Below, piece by piece: positions 15,073 through 15,401 of a stretch of DNA of 15,401 bases. A program made the position numbers and the translations under genes. The stretch is taken from contig DHJA01000224.1 of assembly GCA_002404095.1 (NCBI GenBank), positions 1-15,401 on the forward strand. The letters run 5' to 3'. Numbering within the stretch: position 1 is the stretch's first letter; the number at the start of each line of letters is the position of its first letter. Under the pieces are notes generated by a model. That model was not told the DNA's origin, searched no databases, and was given only the letters and a program-made list of their open reading frames with translations. This stretch comes from Planctomycetaceae bacterium UBA4732. GTDB taxonomy: Bacteria; Planctomycetota; Planctomycetia; Gemmatales; Gemmataceae.

Positions 15073-15372
15073 ATGGAAAGCAGCACCTTGCGGAACTGCT
15101 TCGTTCTGACGAACCATCAAGGTCTGCACATGCGCCCGTGCGGCGCCATCGCGGCGACGGCGGCCCGTTTCCAAAGCAGCGTCACGGTGTCGCTGCCGGA
15201 TCGCCAGGTGAACGCCAAGAGCATCCTCGACCTGATGACGCTTGGCGCCCCGAAAGGGACCGAACTGACGGTGGAAGTCGATGGTCCGGACGCTAAAGAC
15301 GCCCTCGACGCAATGGCCGGCGTATTCGACCGGCTGGCCAAAGGCGATTTTGATGAGAAAGACGAGACGTAA
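15073..15372 (+). CDS. HPr-family phosphocarrier protein (NPr-like)
   Basis: The 99-aa protein has the HPr active site NHQGLHMRPCGAIA (residues 14-27) with phosphoacceptor His19. The second signature, DRQVNAKSILDLMTLGAPKG (43-62), includes Ser50 at the place of the regulatory Ser46 of Gram-positive HPr. The length is slightly above the usual 85-90 aa because of an acidic tail (FDEKDET). By context it should phosphorylate the PtsN-like EIIA encoded 47 nt upstream and in turn receive phosphate from an enzyme I elsewhere. Whether Ser50 is phosphorylated cannot be seen; no HPr kinase gene is in the window. The ATG at 15073 has only a weak GAGAAG in front. The operon may continue past the end of the window. 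Confidence 0.93.
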   Translation: MESSTLRNCFVLTNHQGLHMRPCGAIAATAARFQSSVTVSLPDRQVNAKSILDLMTLGAPKGTELTVEVDGPDAKDALDAMAGVFDRLAKGDFDEKDET

Positions 15373-15382
15373 AGGGGGAATC

Positions 15383-15401
15383 GTTTAGCCGCGACCCGAA
15401 G
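15383..15401 (+). repeat. Start of another TTTAGCCGCGACCCGAAG repeat, cut by window end
   Basis: The last 19 bases match the left arm of the hairpin at 14025 exactly and begin 10 nt after the HPr stop codon. The rest of the element lies outside the window. Confidence 0.85.

Noticed and set aside
5894..15401. Possible CRISPR array or regularly spaced repeats
   Set aside because: Repeat copies are kilobases apart and palindromic, and no spacers of constant length exist.

Overview
The window looks like a GC-rich chromosome segment from a planctomycete, most likely Gemmataceae-like. This is inferred from three things: many genes whose sequence style matches planctomycete families I remember, several palindromic repeat families typical of those genomes (GTTCCCACGCTCTGCGTGGG, TTTAGCCGCGACCCGAAGGG), and the gene content. 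No rRNA or other marker gene is present to prove the taxon.

Minus-strand block (about 53-3845). Reading leftward from a divergent promoter region (3846-3971), there are three tightly overlapping small genes: a 79-aa Cys/His-containing protein reminiscent of HicA, a 110-aa partner, and a HicB-type antitoxin broken by one extra G. A second translationally coupled pair follows: a 91-aa conserved protein and a 124-aa retropepsin-like (clan AA) aspartic protease. The block ends with a secreted planctomycete protein of about 731 aa that is split by a one-base frameshift. The first two clusters look like toxin-antitoxin or genetic-conflict style accessory modules and are the best candidates here for an under-described system.

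Plus-strand block (3972-15372). Two ABC-2 type export modules lie in tandem (ATPase-permease-ATPase-permease), followed by a cytidylate-kinase-like protein. Next comes a partner-switching pair (STAS antagonist and RsbW/SpoIIAB-like ATPase) behind a plausible sigma-70 type promoter, then full-length MutS, a Gfo/Idh/MocA oxidoreductase, and an hpf-ptsN-HPr cluster (ribosome hibernation plus nitrogen-type PTS) behind another good promoter.

The most striking feature of overall structure is that every gene boundary on the plus strand that carries a palindromic repeat carries it 0-10 nt after a stop codon. There are seven such elements from five unrelated families. One is translated as part of an ABC ATPase N-terminus, one supplies the Shine-Dalgarno of the next gene, and one is bracketed by a 29-bp perfect direct repeat that duplicates the end of the upstream gene.
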